Assembly: GCA_963739545.1 (NCBI GenBank)
Contig: CAVUAT010000014.1
Coordinates: 124,001 to 188,000, forward strand
Direction: 5' to 3'
Source: CAVUAT01 sp963739545
GTDB taxonomy: Bacteria > Actinomycetota > Thermoleophilia > Solirubrobacterales > 70-9
Length of the DNA: 64,000 nucleotides
The notes beneath the pieces are model-generated. The model saw only the letters and a program-made list of their open reading frames with translations, was not told where the DNA came from and did no database searches. Made by a program: the position numbers and the translations under genes. Below, one piece after another: positions 42,150 through 50,611 of this stretch. Numbering within the stretch: the first letter of the stretch is position 1; the number at the start of each line of letters is the position of its first letter.

Positions 42150-42584
42150 CTAGTCCCAGAACCCGCCGGAGGGGCAGCCGCCGGTGCCGGCTCCGGTGCA
42201 GCGGAACTCGACCGCGCCGGTGTCGAATCGCTCGATCGTGAAGGTGTTGCCGCTCGTGGAGACGGCGGTGACCTCGTAGCCGTCGGCGGTCGGGCTCACC
42301 GTCAGCACCGACGGGTCCAGGGTCTGCTCGATGCCGGTCAGGACTGCCACGGAGGCGCCCAGGTAGGACCCGTCGTTCTCGGTCTCGTAGGTCTCGATCG
42401 CAGTCTGCGCGGTGTTGACCGTCGACTTGGCGTCGGCGTCTCGTGCCTTCTCGCGCTGGTTGAAGAACGACGGGATCGCGATCGCCGCGAGGATGCCGAT
42501 GATCAGCATCACGACCAGGAGCTCGACGAGGGTGAAGCCATCCTGGCCGCGCAGCGCCCGACCTGAGAACCGTGAAGGCTTCAT
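42150..42584 (-). CDS. Type IV major-type pilin, second copy
   Basis: A 144-residue pilin starting ATG 42584, with GAAGGAG ahead. The mature N-terminus after Gly is FTLVELLVVMLIIGILAAIA, followed by PSFFNQREKARDADAKS, almost identical in DNA to the pilin at 42825-43259. C-terminal residues include a Cys pair (FRCTGAGTGGCPSGG), a typical D-region. It is a paralog from tandem duplication. A strong terminator lies upstream, between it and the riboswitch-controlled copy, so it may be expressed separately. Confidence 0.9.
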   Translation of the reverse strand: MKPSRFSGRALRGQDGFTLVELLVVMLIIGILAAIAIPSFFNQREKARDADAKSTVNTAQTAIETYETENDGSYLGASVAVLTGIEQTLDPSVLTVSPTADGYEVTAVSTSGNTFTIERFDTGAVEFRCTGAGTGGCPSGGFWD

Positions 42585-42741
42585 GCTCCGCTCCTTCGCT
42601 GATGCTGCTGAACGCGTTGGCATTTCCGTCCCTACATCGGCCGCGGCGAGCCGCAACTGAAGCCATCGGGGCCGCTGTCCACTCCTGGTCCAGTTGCGCG
42701 CTCGACGGCTACCGAGAAGTTCGTAGCCGCACGCACAACGC

Positions 42742-42773
42742 GAAAGGGGACGGGCGCGAGCCCGTCCCCTTTC
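42742..42773 (-). terminator. Strong terminator after the main pilin gene
   Basis: A perfect 14-bp stem (GAAAGGGGACGGGC / GCCCGTCCCCTTTC) with a 4-base loop lies about 50 bases after the pilA stop. On the minus strand the stem ends in CCCCTTT followed by CGCG. It is the strongest hairpin seen in the window and probably ends or limits pilA transcripts. Confidence 0.7.
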
Positions 42774-42801
42774 CGCTGAGGCCGTGGCCTCGGGCGCAAG
42801 C

Positions 42802-42815
42802 CGATCGTACGATCG
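42802..42815. repeat. Perfect 14-bp palindrome after pilA stop
   Basis: CGATCGTACGATCG is a perfect palindrome, followed by a further TACGA that repeats its centre. It lies between the pilA stop and the terminator. It could be a protein-binding site or part of the 3' UTR structure. Confidence 0.4.
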
Positions 42816-42824
42816 TACGAGCGG

Positions 42825-43259
42825 CTAGTTGCCCCAGTTGCCACCGGTTGGGCAACCGCCGTCGCCCGGGGTGGTACAGCTGAGCGTCGTCGCACCGCCC
42901 GCGGCGCGAGCGATCGTGAACACGTTGCCCGTCTGCGGCTGCGTGACAGCGATGCTGTACGTGTCAAGCGTGCCAGTGACGGTCGCGGTGATTCCGCCCA
43001 ACGCGCTCTCGATGTTCTGAAGCGCACCGAGGCTGGCGCCGGCGTACGAGCCGTTGTTGTCGGTCGAATACGTTTCCATTGCCGTCTGTGCCGTACGGGC
43101 ATCAGACTTTGCGTCCGCGTCGCGGGCCTTGTCCCTCTGGTTGAAGAACGACGGGATCGCGATCGCGGCCAGGATGCCGATGATCAGCATCACGACCAGG
43201 AGCTCGACGAGGGTGAAACCCTCTTCGCGCCCCATGCGCTCACGCAGCTTCTGCAGCAT
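42825..43259 (-). CDS. pilA: Major type IV pilin
   Basis: A 144-residue type IVa-like pilin, ATG 43259 with an AAAGGAG ribosome site 6 bases upstream. The 14-residue leader MLQKLRERMGREEG precedes FTLVELLVVMLIIGILAAIA with Glu5, and the C-terminal Cys pair (LSCTTPGDGGCPTGG) forms the D-loop. It is the probable main subunit: it has its own long leader containing a cyclic-di-GMP-I riboswitch and is followed by a strong terminator. PilD in this locus should process it, and PilB/PilC should assemble it. Confidence 0.93.
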   Translation of the reverse strand: MLQKLRERMGREEGFTLVELLVVMLIIGILAAIAIPSFFNQRDKARDADAKSDARTAQTAMETYSTDNNGSYAGASLGALQNIESALGGITATVTGTLDTYSIAVTQPQTGNVFTIARAAGGATTLSCTTPGDGGCPTGGNWGN

Positions 43260-43309
43260 CTGGAACTCCTTTGCCGTGCCAGAGCCCCGTGCCGTCGGTG
43301 TCGTGCTGA

Positions 43310-43402
43310 CCCCGGTGGCGGCCCGGCCGGCTCCCGCTTGCTCCGAGAGCCCCGTTGGCTTTGCGTCCCCACCTCGCGGTGGGTTTGCCTTTTTCACCGA
43401 GG
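43310..43402 (-). promoter_or_regulatory. Cyclic-di-GMP class I (GEMM-I) riboswitch upstream of pilA
   Basis: On the minus strand the RNA shows the full GEMM-I core: GGCAAACC (43389-43382), the P2 stem CCACC/GGTGG closed by a GCGA (GNRA) tetraloop (43382-43369), then GGACGCAAAGCC (43368-43357). P3 pairs GGCTC and GAGCC (43351-43347 with 43333-43329). P1 is 8 bp: CCTCGGTG (43402-43395) with CACCGGGG (43317-43310). Downstream, TCTGG and CCAGA can close a hairpin that places the AAAGGAG ribosome site in its loop and takes in the A of the ATG, hinting at translational control. Ligand sense (on or off) cannot be told. Confidence 0.92.
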
Positions 43403-43486
43403 CGCTGGCTATTTCTCTTACATCGCTTTTATCGTCACGCCCCCGGCGGACTTAAGCGACTGCCGTAGAACTTGCGTCCAGGCGCC

Positions 43487-44722
43487 TCAGCGGATCTTGT
43501 CGTAAAGCGAGAAGATCGGCAGGTACATCGAGATCACGATGAAGCCGACGACGCCGCCGACGAAGCAGATCATCAGCGGCTCGATCAGCGAGGTCAGGGC
43601 CTTGACCTTGGCGTCGACCTCGGCCTCGTAGAAGTCGGCGATCTTGCCCAGCATGTGCTCTAGCTGGCCGGTCTCTTCCCCGACCGCGATCATGTGGCCG
43701 ACCATGGCGGGGAAGATCGGGTTGCGCTCGATCGGACCGGCGACCGTCCCACCCGACTTGACGGAGGCGTAGACGTCGTCCATCGCCTGCTCGATCATCG
43801 CGTTGCCCGAGGTCTGGCCGGTGATCTTGATCGACTGCAGGATCGGCACGCCGGCTGCGACGGTGCCCGAGAAGGTCCGCGACCAGCGCGCCAGCGAGAC
43901 CTTGTGGACGACGTCGCCGATCTTGAAGGGGATCTTCAGCTTTGCCCGATCCCACTGCACGCGCCCTCGCTCGGTCTTCTTCCACTGGACGAAGCCGACG
44001 ATCACGCCGACGGTCGCCGGCAGCAGGATGTACCAGTAGCCGGTGAGCAGATCGGAGACGCCGACCGTGATCTGGGTCAGGAAGGGCAGGGATGAGTCCT
44101 CGCCGGGCGTCTCGGCGGCGATCTCCTCGAAGATGCCGACGAACACCGGCACGATGAAGGCGGTGACGGCGATCATCACCAACACCGCCAGCGCAAAGAC
44201 GAAGGCCGGATACATCATCGCGGCGCGGACCTGGCGCCGCAGGGCGTCCGCCTTCTCGAGGTGGAAGGCGACCCGCTCGAGCGCCTCCTCGAGCCGGCCC
44301 GAGCCCTCGCCCGAGCGGACCATCGACCGGAACAGCGTGTCGAAGACCTCCGGCTGGCGCTCCATCGAGTCTGCCACCGAGCTGCCGGCCTCGACGTCCT
44401 GGCGCAGCGAGCCGACCGCTTCGGTCAGCCGCTCGTCCTCGGTCTGGTCCTCGAGGGTATAGAGCGAGCGAAGCATCGGCATCCCCGAGGCGATCAGGGT
44501 CGCGAACTGCCGCGCGAAGATCGCCATCTCGCGCAGGCTGATGTGGCGGAAGCGATCGAGCAGGGCCTCGATCTTGAACGCGTCCTTCTGCTCGGAGACG
44601 TCGAGGACGATCAGCCCCTTGGCCCGGAGCTGCTCGGTCACCTGAGCCTTGCTGTCGGCCTCGAGCTCCCCGCGGGAGGGGACGCCGGCGACATCTACGG
44701 CGCGAAAGGCGAAGGCGCTCAC
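43487..44722 (-). CDS. pilC: PilC inner-membrane platform protein (GspF family)
   Basis: A 411-residue GspF/PilC protein, GTG start 44722 overlapping the PilT-like gene stop (GTGA). It has the two repeated GspF domains: the first with REMAIFARQFATLIASGMPML (around residue 64), the second with LARWSRTFSGTVAAGVPILQS (around residue 280). Three membrane segments lie near residues 172-195, 225-245 and 375-400, the usual topology. It is the membrane base on which PilB and PilT act. The pilA leader starts about 85 bases downstream. Confidence 0.93.
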   Translation of the reverse strand: MSAFAFRAVDVAGVPSRGELEADSKAQVTEQLRAKGLIVLDVSEQKDAFKIEALLDRFRHISLREMAIFARQFATLIASGMPMLRSLYTLEDQTEDERLTEAVGSLRQDVEAGSSVADSMERQPEVFDTLFRSMVRSGEGSGRLEEALERVAFHLEKADALRRQVRAAMMYPAFVFALAVLVMIAVTAFIVPVFVGIFEEIAAETPGEDSSLPFLTQITVGVSDLLTGYWYILLPATVGVIVGFVQWKKTERGRVQWDRAKLKIPFKIGDVVHKVSLARWSRTFSGTVAAGVPILQSIKITGQTSGNAMIEQAMDDVYASVKSGGTVAGPIERNPIFPAMVGHMIAVGEETGQLEHMLGKIADFYEAEVDAKVKALTSLIEPLMICFVGGVVGFIVISMYLPIFSLYDKIR

Positions 44723-46128
44723 TTCTCAGCTCCCTCGGAGACCTCCCACGGAGGCGCCTGATGCTGCTCGCCGCCCTGGGTCGGCTGAACCGGCCCGAGC
44801 AGCCGTCGAAGCTCCTCTGGCACGGCGGCGCGGGCCTCGGCCAGCTTCTGCGTGATCTTGCCCGCGCGCACGAGCTGGGCGAGGTGCGCGTCCATCGTCT
44901 GCATCCCGATCGACCCAGAGGTCTGAATCGCCGAGTAGATCTGGTGCGTCTTGCCCTCGCGGATCAGGTTGCGGACCGCCGGCGTCGGCATCAGCACCTC
45001 GGCGGCGACGACACGGCCTTTGCCGTCGGCGGTGGGTAGGAGCTGCTGGGTGACTATTCCCTGGAGGGCGATCGAGAGTTGCATACGCACCTGCTGCTGC
45101 TGGTGGGAGGGAAAGACGTCGATGATCCGGTCGACGGTCTGGGCGGTCGACTGGGTGTGGAGGGTCGCGAACACCAGGTGGCCCGTCTCGGCCGCCGTCA
45201 GCGCCGTCGAGATCGTCTCCAGGTCGCGCATCTCGCCGACGAGGATCACGTCGGGGTCCTCGCGGAGAGCGGACTTGAGCGCCAGGGCGAAGTCATCCGC
45301 GTCGGCCCCGATCTCGCGCTGGTTGACGATGCAGCTGCGGTGGGGGTGCAGGAACTCGATCGGGTCCTCGATCGTGAGGATGTGCTCCTTGCGCTCGCGG
45401 TTGATGATGTCCACCATCGCCGCCAGCGAGGTCGACTTGCCCGAGCCGGTGGGCCCGGTGACCAGCACGAACCCGCGGGGCTTCCGCGTGAACTCCTCGA
45501 GCACCGGCGGCAGCGCCAGCTCGGCGAGCTTCGGGATCTCGTGTGGAATGCGGCGGAAGGCGGCGCTGATCGAGCCTCGCTGGAAGAAGCAGTTGACGCG
45601 GAACCGGGCGACGCCCGGGATCGCGTAAGCGAGGTCGAGCTGCTTGTTCGACTCGAACCGCTTGCGCTGGTCGTCGTTGAGGATGCTGTAGACGACGTCG
45701 CGGGTCTGCTGCGGCGTCAGCGGTCCGTACTCCTTCAGCGGGTTGATCTGGCCCTTGTGCCGGATCGCGGGCGGGAAGCCTGAGCTGAGATGGACATCCG
45801 ACGCCCGCTCGTTGGTCATCTTCGTCAGGACCTCGGCGAAGTCGAAGGGACGTGTGGACTGCTCGGGCTGCTTGGGCTGAGCTGGTTCGCGGGTCCGAGG
45901 CGGCTCGGTCGGCGCCGCGGCGGTGGCGGGCGGTTCGGCCGGCGGCGCGGCGGGGAGCGGCTCGGCCGACGGCGATGGCGCGGCAGGGGCGGGCTGAGTC
46001 ACGGGCGGTGGAGCCGCAGGGGCCGGGGCGTCAGGAACCTGCACCGCGGGGGGCGGCGGGGCCGCGAGGGTGGGCTCGGAGGTCGCCACCTGCTCGGGGG
46101 GCTTGGTTGGCTTCGTATCTGATTCCAT
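44719..46128 (-). CDS. pilT: PilT-like ATPase with Pro/Ala-rich N-terminal extension
   Basis: A 469-residue PilT-family motor. Residues 1-95 are a Pro/Ala-rich disordered extension (APPPPAVQ, APAAPPPVTQPAPAAP), then a PAS-like N-terminal domain and RecA-type ATPase domain: Walker A GPTGSGKST (225-233), Walker B-region DPDVILVGEMRD, and the His box HLVFATLHT. PilT hexamers retract pili by depolymerising them through PilC. A second PilT is encoded at 50.6-51.7 kb; this one, coupled to pilC and carrying the extension, may have a different role (PilU-like or specialised). Confidence 0.9.
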   Translation of the reverse strand: MESDTKPTKPPEQVATSEPTLAAPPPPAVQVPDAPAPAAPPPVTQPAPAAPSPSAEPLPAAPPAEPPATAAAPTEPPRTREPAQPKQPEQSTRPFDFAEVLTKMTNERASDVHLSSGFPPAIRHKGQINPLKEYGPLTPQQTRDVVYSILNDDQRKRFESNKQLDLAYAIPGVARFRVNCFFQRGSISAAFRRIPHEIPKLAELALPPVLEEFTRKPRGFVLVTGPTGSGKSTSLAAMVDIINRERKEHILTIEDPIEFLHPHRSCIVNQREIGADADDFALALKSALREDPDVILVGEMRDLETISTALTAAETGHLVFATLHTQSTAQTVDRIIDVFPSHQQQQVRMQLSIALQGIVTQQLLPTADGKGRVVAAEVLMPTPAVRNLIREGKTHQIYSAIQTSGSIGMQTMDAHLAQLVRAGKITQKLAEARAAVPEELRRLLGPVQPTQGGEQHQAPPWEVSEGAEK

Positions 46129-46168
46129 CTCTTCCCTTTGATCGTCGGCTGGCGCGCTCGACTTGAGC

Positions 46169-46189
46169 CGGGGGCGCTCCTGGCCCCCG
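46169..46189 (-). other. Hairpin between pilB and pilT
   Basis: A 7-bp stem (CGGGGGC / GCCCCCG) with a 7-base loop lies in the 69-base gap. No T-run follows. It may be an mRNA-processing or partial terminator element in the long locus. Confidence 0.35.
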
Positions 46190-46197
46190 CCCCGTGC

Positions 46198-47970
46198 CTA
46201 GGTCGCGACCCGGGCCACCTCTTGGATGCTGGTCACGCCCGTGCGAACCTTGGCCAAGCCCCCCTCCCTCAGCGTCACCATGCCCTCCTCGAGCGCCGCC
46301 GCGCCGATCTCCTGCTCGGAGGCGGAGCTCACCACCATCGCCTTGATCCGCTCGCTGACCGCCATCACCGAGTAGATCCCGACCCGGCCCTTGTAGCCGA
46401 TCCGGTGGCAGCGAGGGCAGCCGACCGGCTCGTAGGCCTCGACGTCGGCACCGACGCGGAAGCCGGCCTCCGCCAGGGCGGCCTGCGGGACAAGCACGCG
46501 GCGCTTGCAATGGGTGCAGAGGATCCGGGCCAGCCGCTGGGCGACCACGCAATCCACCGCCGAGGAGGTCAGGAACGACTCGATCCCCATCTCGGTCAGA
46601 CGGGTGATCGCACCTGGACAATCGTTGGTGTGCAGCGTTGTCAGCAGCATGTGCCCCGTCAACGCCGACTCGATCGCGATCCGGGCCGTCTCGGCGTCTC
46701 GGACCTCGCCGACCATGATCACGTCGGGATCGGCCCGCAGGATCGAGCGCAACCCGGTCGCGAAGCTGAGCCCGGCTTTGCGGTGCACCCCGATCTGGTT
46801 GATGCCGTCCAACCGGTACTCGACTGGATCCTCGATCGTGACGATGTTGCGGTCGGCTTGGTTCAGCTCCTGGAGCGCCGCGTACAGGGTCGTGGACTTG
46901 CCCGAGCCCGTTGGGCCGGTGACCAGTATCGCGCCGTACGGCTTCTTGAACGCCTTCTGAAAGCGCTCCAACTCCTCGCCTTCCATGCCGAGGTCGGTCA
47001 GGGTGCGAAGCGCCGCCGAGCCGTCCAGGATCCGGATCGTGGCGCCCTCGCCGCGCTGAGTGGGGAGCGTGGTCACGCGCAGGTCCACCCTGCGGTCCTC
47101 GATCGAGACACCGACCCGGCCGTCCTGCGGCACCCGCTTCTCGGCGATGTCGAGCTCGCTCATGATCTTGATCCGCGAGACCACCCCGGCCACCATCCGG
47201 GTCGGCACCCGGGCCACCTCCTGGAGCACCCCGTCGACCCTGAACCGGATCCGCATCTCGCCCTCCTGGGGCTCAAAATGGATGTCGGAGGCTCCCTCGG
47301 TGACCGCCTGGCCGAGGATGCTGTTGATGAGCTTGATCACCGGCGCGTCCTCGGCCGCGGCGCGAATGTCGGTGACCGAGCTGAGGTCCGCTTCCTCTTC
47401 CTCCTCCTCGGAGTCGGAGATCGCCTCGGCGACGGTGCTCTGAAGCGTGGTCAGCCGCCCGATCAGCGCCTCAATGTCTGCCGCCGGTGCGACCGCGACG
47501 ACGCAGTTGAACCCGGTCGCCATCTGCACGTCGTCCACCGCGGTCACGTTCGCCGGATCCGCCGTCGCCAGCAGCAGCGTGCTCTCGTCGACGAACCCGA
47601 CCGGAACCGCGAGCTGTCGGCGCGCGGACTTGACCGAGATCAGGTTTGCGGCCGCCATGTCGACCCTGTAGACGGCCAGGTCCACGAAGTCGAGCCCGTA
47701 GCGCTCGGCGACCGCGCGCGAAACCTGCTCGGGGGAGATAGCCCCCTGCTCGACGAGCAGCGCCTCCGGCGAGCGCCCCGCGGTCCGGGCCTGCGAGGAC
47801 GCCTGCTGGACCTGCTCGGCGGAGGCGTAGCCGAGCTCGGAGATCACATCGATGATGAACCTGCCGGACTGACCGCCGCGGCGAGGCGGCGTCAATCCGG
47901 AGACCTCGGAGCCGGGATCGGACGGGAACTCCGCCGGGGGAGTACCGGACGGAGTCGCCGAGGGACCCAT
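46198..47970 (-). CDS. pilB: PilB assembly ATPase (GspE family), main frame
   Basis: A GspE/PilB extension motor; the ATG at 47970 gives 590 residues but has no ribosome site. The N1/MshEN domain is about residues 38-180, an acidic linker EEEEEEADL follows, and the ATPase domain has Walker A GPTGSGKST (about 352-360), the Asp box, Walker B-region DPDVIMVGEVRD and the zinc-binding Cys CTHCKR..CPRC. The frame continues upstream with Pro-rich codons, and the true start (GTG 48457) lies in another frame joined through a run of five C at 48031-48027. So the gene probably encodes about 750 residues, split by one base here. Confidence 0.92.
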   Translation of the reverse strand: MGPSATPSGTPPAEFPSDPGSEVSGLTPPRRGGQSGRFIIDVISELGYASAEQVQQASSQARTAGRSPEALLVEQGAISPEQVSRAVAERYGLDFVDLAVYRVDMAAANLISVKSARRQLAVPVGFVDESTLLLATADPANVTAVDDVQMATGFNCVVAVAPAADIEALIGRLTTLQSTVAEAISDSEEEEEEADLSSVTDIRAAAEDAPVIKLINSILGQAVTEGASDIHFEPQEGEMRIRFRVDGVLQEVARVPTRMVAGVVSRIKIMSELDIAEKRVPQDGRVGVSIEDRRVDLRVTTLPTQRGEGATIRILDGSAALRTLTDLGMEGEELERFQKAFKKPYGAILVTGPTGSGKSTTLYAALQELNQADRNIVTIEDPVEYRLDGINQIGVHRKAGLSFATGLRSILRADPDVIMVGEVRDAETARIAIESALTGHMLLTTLHTNDCPGAITRLTEMGIESFLTSSAVDCVVAQRLARILCTHCKRRVLVPQAALAEAGFRVGADVEAYEPVGCPRCHRIGYKGRVGIYSVMAVSERIKAMVVSSASEQEIGAAALEEGMVTLREGGLAKVRTGVTSIQEVARVAT

Positions 47971-48026
47971 GTCCGACGGCTCTGCCGCGGGAGGCTGCGG
48001 CGGCCTGGCGGGAGGGGTGGGCGCTA

Positions 48027-48457
48027 GGGGGTTCCGCCGCGGGGGGCCGCGGGGGCGGGTCTGCGGGCGGGGACGGCCGTGCCGGCGCGGTAAGGGGCGG
48101 TGCCGCCGGGCGCGGTTGTGCAGGCGGACGCGGTGGTTGCGCGACGGGGGGCTGCTCCGCCGGCGGAAGCGGGCGTGCCGGCGGGCGCGGCGGGGCGGGC
48201 GAAGGCGGAGGTTGGGGTTGCGCCGCGGGGGGGCGCGGGGCCGGCGGAGGCGGAGGTTGCGCCGCGGGGGGGCGCGGTGGCGGCGGTGCCTGCGGGGGCG
48301 GCGGTGCCGGCGGAAGCGGCGGTGCGGCGGGCGGAGGCGGAGGCTGCGCAGCGGGGGGCTGCGGGGGCGGCTCCGCCGGGGGGACGGGCTGCTCTTGAGG
48401 CACCTCGTCCGGCTCGGGGACCGGTCGCAGATAGTCCGGCAGCTCCCGGGGGTTCAC
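48027..48457 (-). pseudogene. Frameshifted Pro-rich N-terminus of PilB
   Basis: From GTG 48457 the frame reads MNPRELPDYLRPVPEPDEV followed by about 125 Pro/Ala-rich residues ending PPAAEP at the C5 run 48031-48027. Removing one C joins it to the PilB frame as PPAAEPLAPTPPARPPQPP and on into the ATPase. A GAGGCG ribosome site lies before the GTG, which is 10 bases from the upstream gene's stop. The Pro-rich tail resembles that of the PilT-like protein. Confidence 0.7.
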
Positions 48458-48467
48458 GAGACGCGCC

Positions 48468-49106
48468 TCAGCCCGGGTGGTAGGGAAGGCTGTCGCTGCC
48501 CGAGTAGAGGGCGTCGTTGACCGCCTGCACGACGCCGGCGGCGCTGCGGAAGCCGTAGCTCGCCTGGGCCTCCGGGACGGAGTCGCCCGATTCGCGCGGC
48601 CTGATCACGACCAGGGCCGGGACGCGGCTTACACCGAGGGGCTGGGTGATGCGCGAGTAGCGCGCCACGTTCTTGGCTCGCGCCACGAAAGTTGAGATCT
48701 CGCCGTCGGCAGAAAGGGCCTGGACCGAGCGGCGCACCAGCTGATCGTCGATCCCCCCTCCCCTGACGATCAGGAGGACGACCGCGTCGCCTTTCGACCA
48801 GGACACGATCAGTTCCTTGGGGAGCCCCCGGCCGGGGACGAGCGCCTCGGGATCGACCGCGCCGGCTGCAGGCAGCGCCGCGGACGAGGACGGGGCGGCG
48901 ATGCCCGGGCTCGCGGTCGCGGCCCCGGGGGTCGAAGACGAGCCGAGGTCGGCCGCGGACGACGCCGGCGCCGGCGCCGTGCTCGCGGGCGGCTCGTCCG
49001 GACTGCCCTTGAGCAGGGGCATCGCGAATATCAGGCCGCCGAACACGACGAGCGCGCCGATCAAGCCGATCTGCACTACGGGGTTGTTGTTCAGAGCGTT
49101 TCTCAT
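48468..49106 (-). CDS. Membrane-anchored thioredoxin-fold-like pilus-locus protein
   Basis: A 212-residue protein with one N-terminal helix (residues 11-31, VQIGLIGALVVFGGLIFAMPL), an Ala/Ser/Pro linker (35-85) and a C-terminal domain (90-212). The domain has strand DAVVLLIVRGGG, helix, FVARAKNVARYSRI, and VSRVPALVVIRP, where the VPAL dipeptide matches the cis-Pro region of thioredoxins. There is no CxxC, so it is unlikely to be a redox enzyme; it may be a scaffold or adhesion-related factor. It sits between PilX-like and PilB genes. Confidence 0.7.
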   Translation of the reverse strand: MRNALNNNPVVQIGLIGALVVFGGLIFAMPLLKGSPDEPPASTAPAPASSAADLGSSSTPGAATASPGIAAPSSSAALPAAGAVDPEALVPGRGLPKELIVSWSKGDAVVLLIVRGGGIDDQLVRRSVQALSADGEISTFVARAKNVARYSRITQPLGVSRVPALVVIRPRESGDSVPEAQASYGFRSAAGVVQAVNDALYSGSDSLPYHPG

Positions 49107-49188
49107 CGATCAGCCGTAGAGATACTTTCGACAGGACGGGTGCGAAGCTTGAGCGTTGGGTGGCGTCGGAGGAGCGTGGAAGAAGGGG

Positions 49189-50535
49189 CTAGCAGCTCGC
49201 GTCCGGCGGGGAGCCCGTGGCCCCCGTGCACTCGACGTAGCGATCCCGCTTGTAGATCACGATCACGTCGACGTCGGGTGCCGGCAGGTTCTGGTCGGAG
49301 GTGAGCAGGGCGGTGCCGAAGACCGACAGCGTCTTGCCGGCGGTCGCACCGACGTACTCCGCGGTGCCGCCGATCTCGACGTGGGTGCGCGGCGCGTAGA
49401 GCACGAACTCGTTGGTGACGTCCCCGGTGCCGCTGAACCGGGCGTAGGTCTCAAGCTCGTCGGAGCCCAGCATGTAGAGCCCGGGCAGGGCGTAGCTGCC
49501 GGAGCTGGGGTCATACGCGGTGCTCGTGATGCGCGAGGTCCCGATCACCTTGATCTGCTCGGCGCCGTCGCCCATGCCGCAGTTCTCGGGACTGTCGAAG
49601 TAGATCTTCACCGTCGTCCCGGCCGCCATGATCAGGCTGCTCGAGCCGGACATGTCGAGGCGGCAGAGCAGGTAGTTGGTGCCGCCGAGGGTGAGCGAGC
49701 CGTTGCCACTCAGGTTCAGGGTGCGGGAGGCCGGATCAAAGGCCACGCTCCCCGAGCGCTGATCGGCCCCAGTGGGCAAGAGCCGGTAGTTGGTGTTGTT
49801 GGCGTAGATCTCGGAGATGTCGATCGGCGGCGTCGGCTGGCTGCCCTCGTTGACGGTGTAGCCGGCGCATTGCTGGCCGTTGTTCGCCAGGCCGACCTCG
49901 GCGCCGGGGCCGTGGCGGGCATGCCCGCAAAGGGTCCCGTTCTCCTCGATGATCACGTCTTGCTCGCTCCCCGTCGACGTGTTGACATCGGACGAGCCGC
50001 CGATCGTGACCCCGTCGACGCCGACGGCGCGGTTGTCTCCGAACACGCCGATGCCGGTGGGCGCCGTGGCGCTGATCGCGATCCGGCGGCTGACCTGATC
50101 GGAGGCGCCCTGGGAGACGACGGTGACCGCGCGCCGCTCCTGGCCCGCGATGGTGACGAGCTCGAAAGGCTTGACCCGGTAGGCGAAGCTGGCCGTGCCG
50201 ACGTCGCCCTGGTGCTGCGGGCACCAGCCGTCAGCGGCCGGTACGCCGGGCGTGAGGACCCCGGCCGACGAGACGACGCAGGCGGTCCCCGACTGGGTCT
50301 CGACCTTGTTCTCGCGCAGCAGCGCCTCCTCGGCGCCCGCGTCGGCCGACGAAATCGCCGTCTTGGTGTCCTGGTCGCGGACGCTGCCGCTCTGCGAGTT
50401 GGTCGAGGAGACGAGCGCGACGGTGGCGAAGCCGAACGAGACCACGAGCACGAGCAGCGCCGTCGGGACGGCGATCCCACGCTCCGAGCGGATCAGCTCG
50501 CGGATTCTTCCGAAGATGGATTCGAGTACGGGCAC
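49189..50535 (-). CDS. PilX-like pilus protein with hydrophobic N-terminal helix
   Basis: A 448-residue protein, GTG 50535 chosen because GGTGGGAA lies about 7 bases upstream. The start PVLESIFGRIRELIRSERGI is followed by the helix AVPTALLVLVVSFGFATVAL and SSTNSQSGS, the layout of PilX N-terminal domains; no canonical Gly-Phe-Thr-Leu-Glu cleavage site is seen. The rest is beta-rich with repeats like GGSSDVNTSTGSEQD and LNLSGNGSLTLGGTN, suggesting a beta-helix, and ends near a Cys-containing tail (YVECTGATG). It is probably an external pilus-associated or minor pilin protein. Confidence 0.77.
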   Translation of the reverse strand: MPVLESIFGRIRELIRSERGIAVPTALLVLVVSFGFATVALVSSTNSQSGSVRDQDTKTAISSADAGAEEALLRENKVETQSGTACVVSSAGVLTPGVPAADGWCPQHQGDVGTASFAYRVKPFELVTIAGQERRAVTVVSQGASDQVSRRIAISATAPTGIGVFGDNRAVGVDGVTIGGSSDVNTSTGSEQDVIIEENGTLCGHARHGPGAEVGLANNGQQCAGYTVNEGSQPTPPIDISEIYANNTNYRLLPTGADQRSGSVAFDPASRTLNLSGNGSLTLGGTNYLLCRLDMSGSSSLIMAAGTTVKIYFDSPENCGMGDGAEQIKVIGTSRITSTAYDPSSGSYALPGLYMLGSDELETYARFSGTGDVTNEFVLYAPRTHVEIGGTAEYVGATAGKTLSVFGTALLTSDQNLPAPDVDVIVIYKRDRYVECTGATGSPPDASC

Positions 50536-50611
50536 GTTGATTCCCACCACAGCATCGGCGCGGGTCCGAGCCACTTGAGGCTCGCCTACCTGAATCGAAC
50601 CTTTGTCCGCT

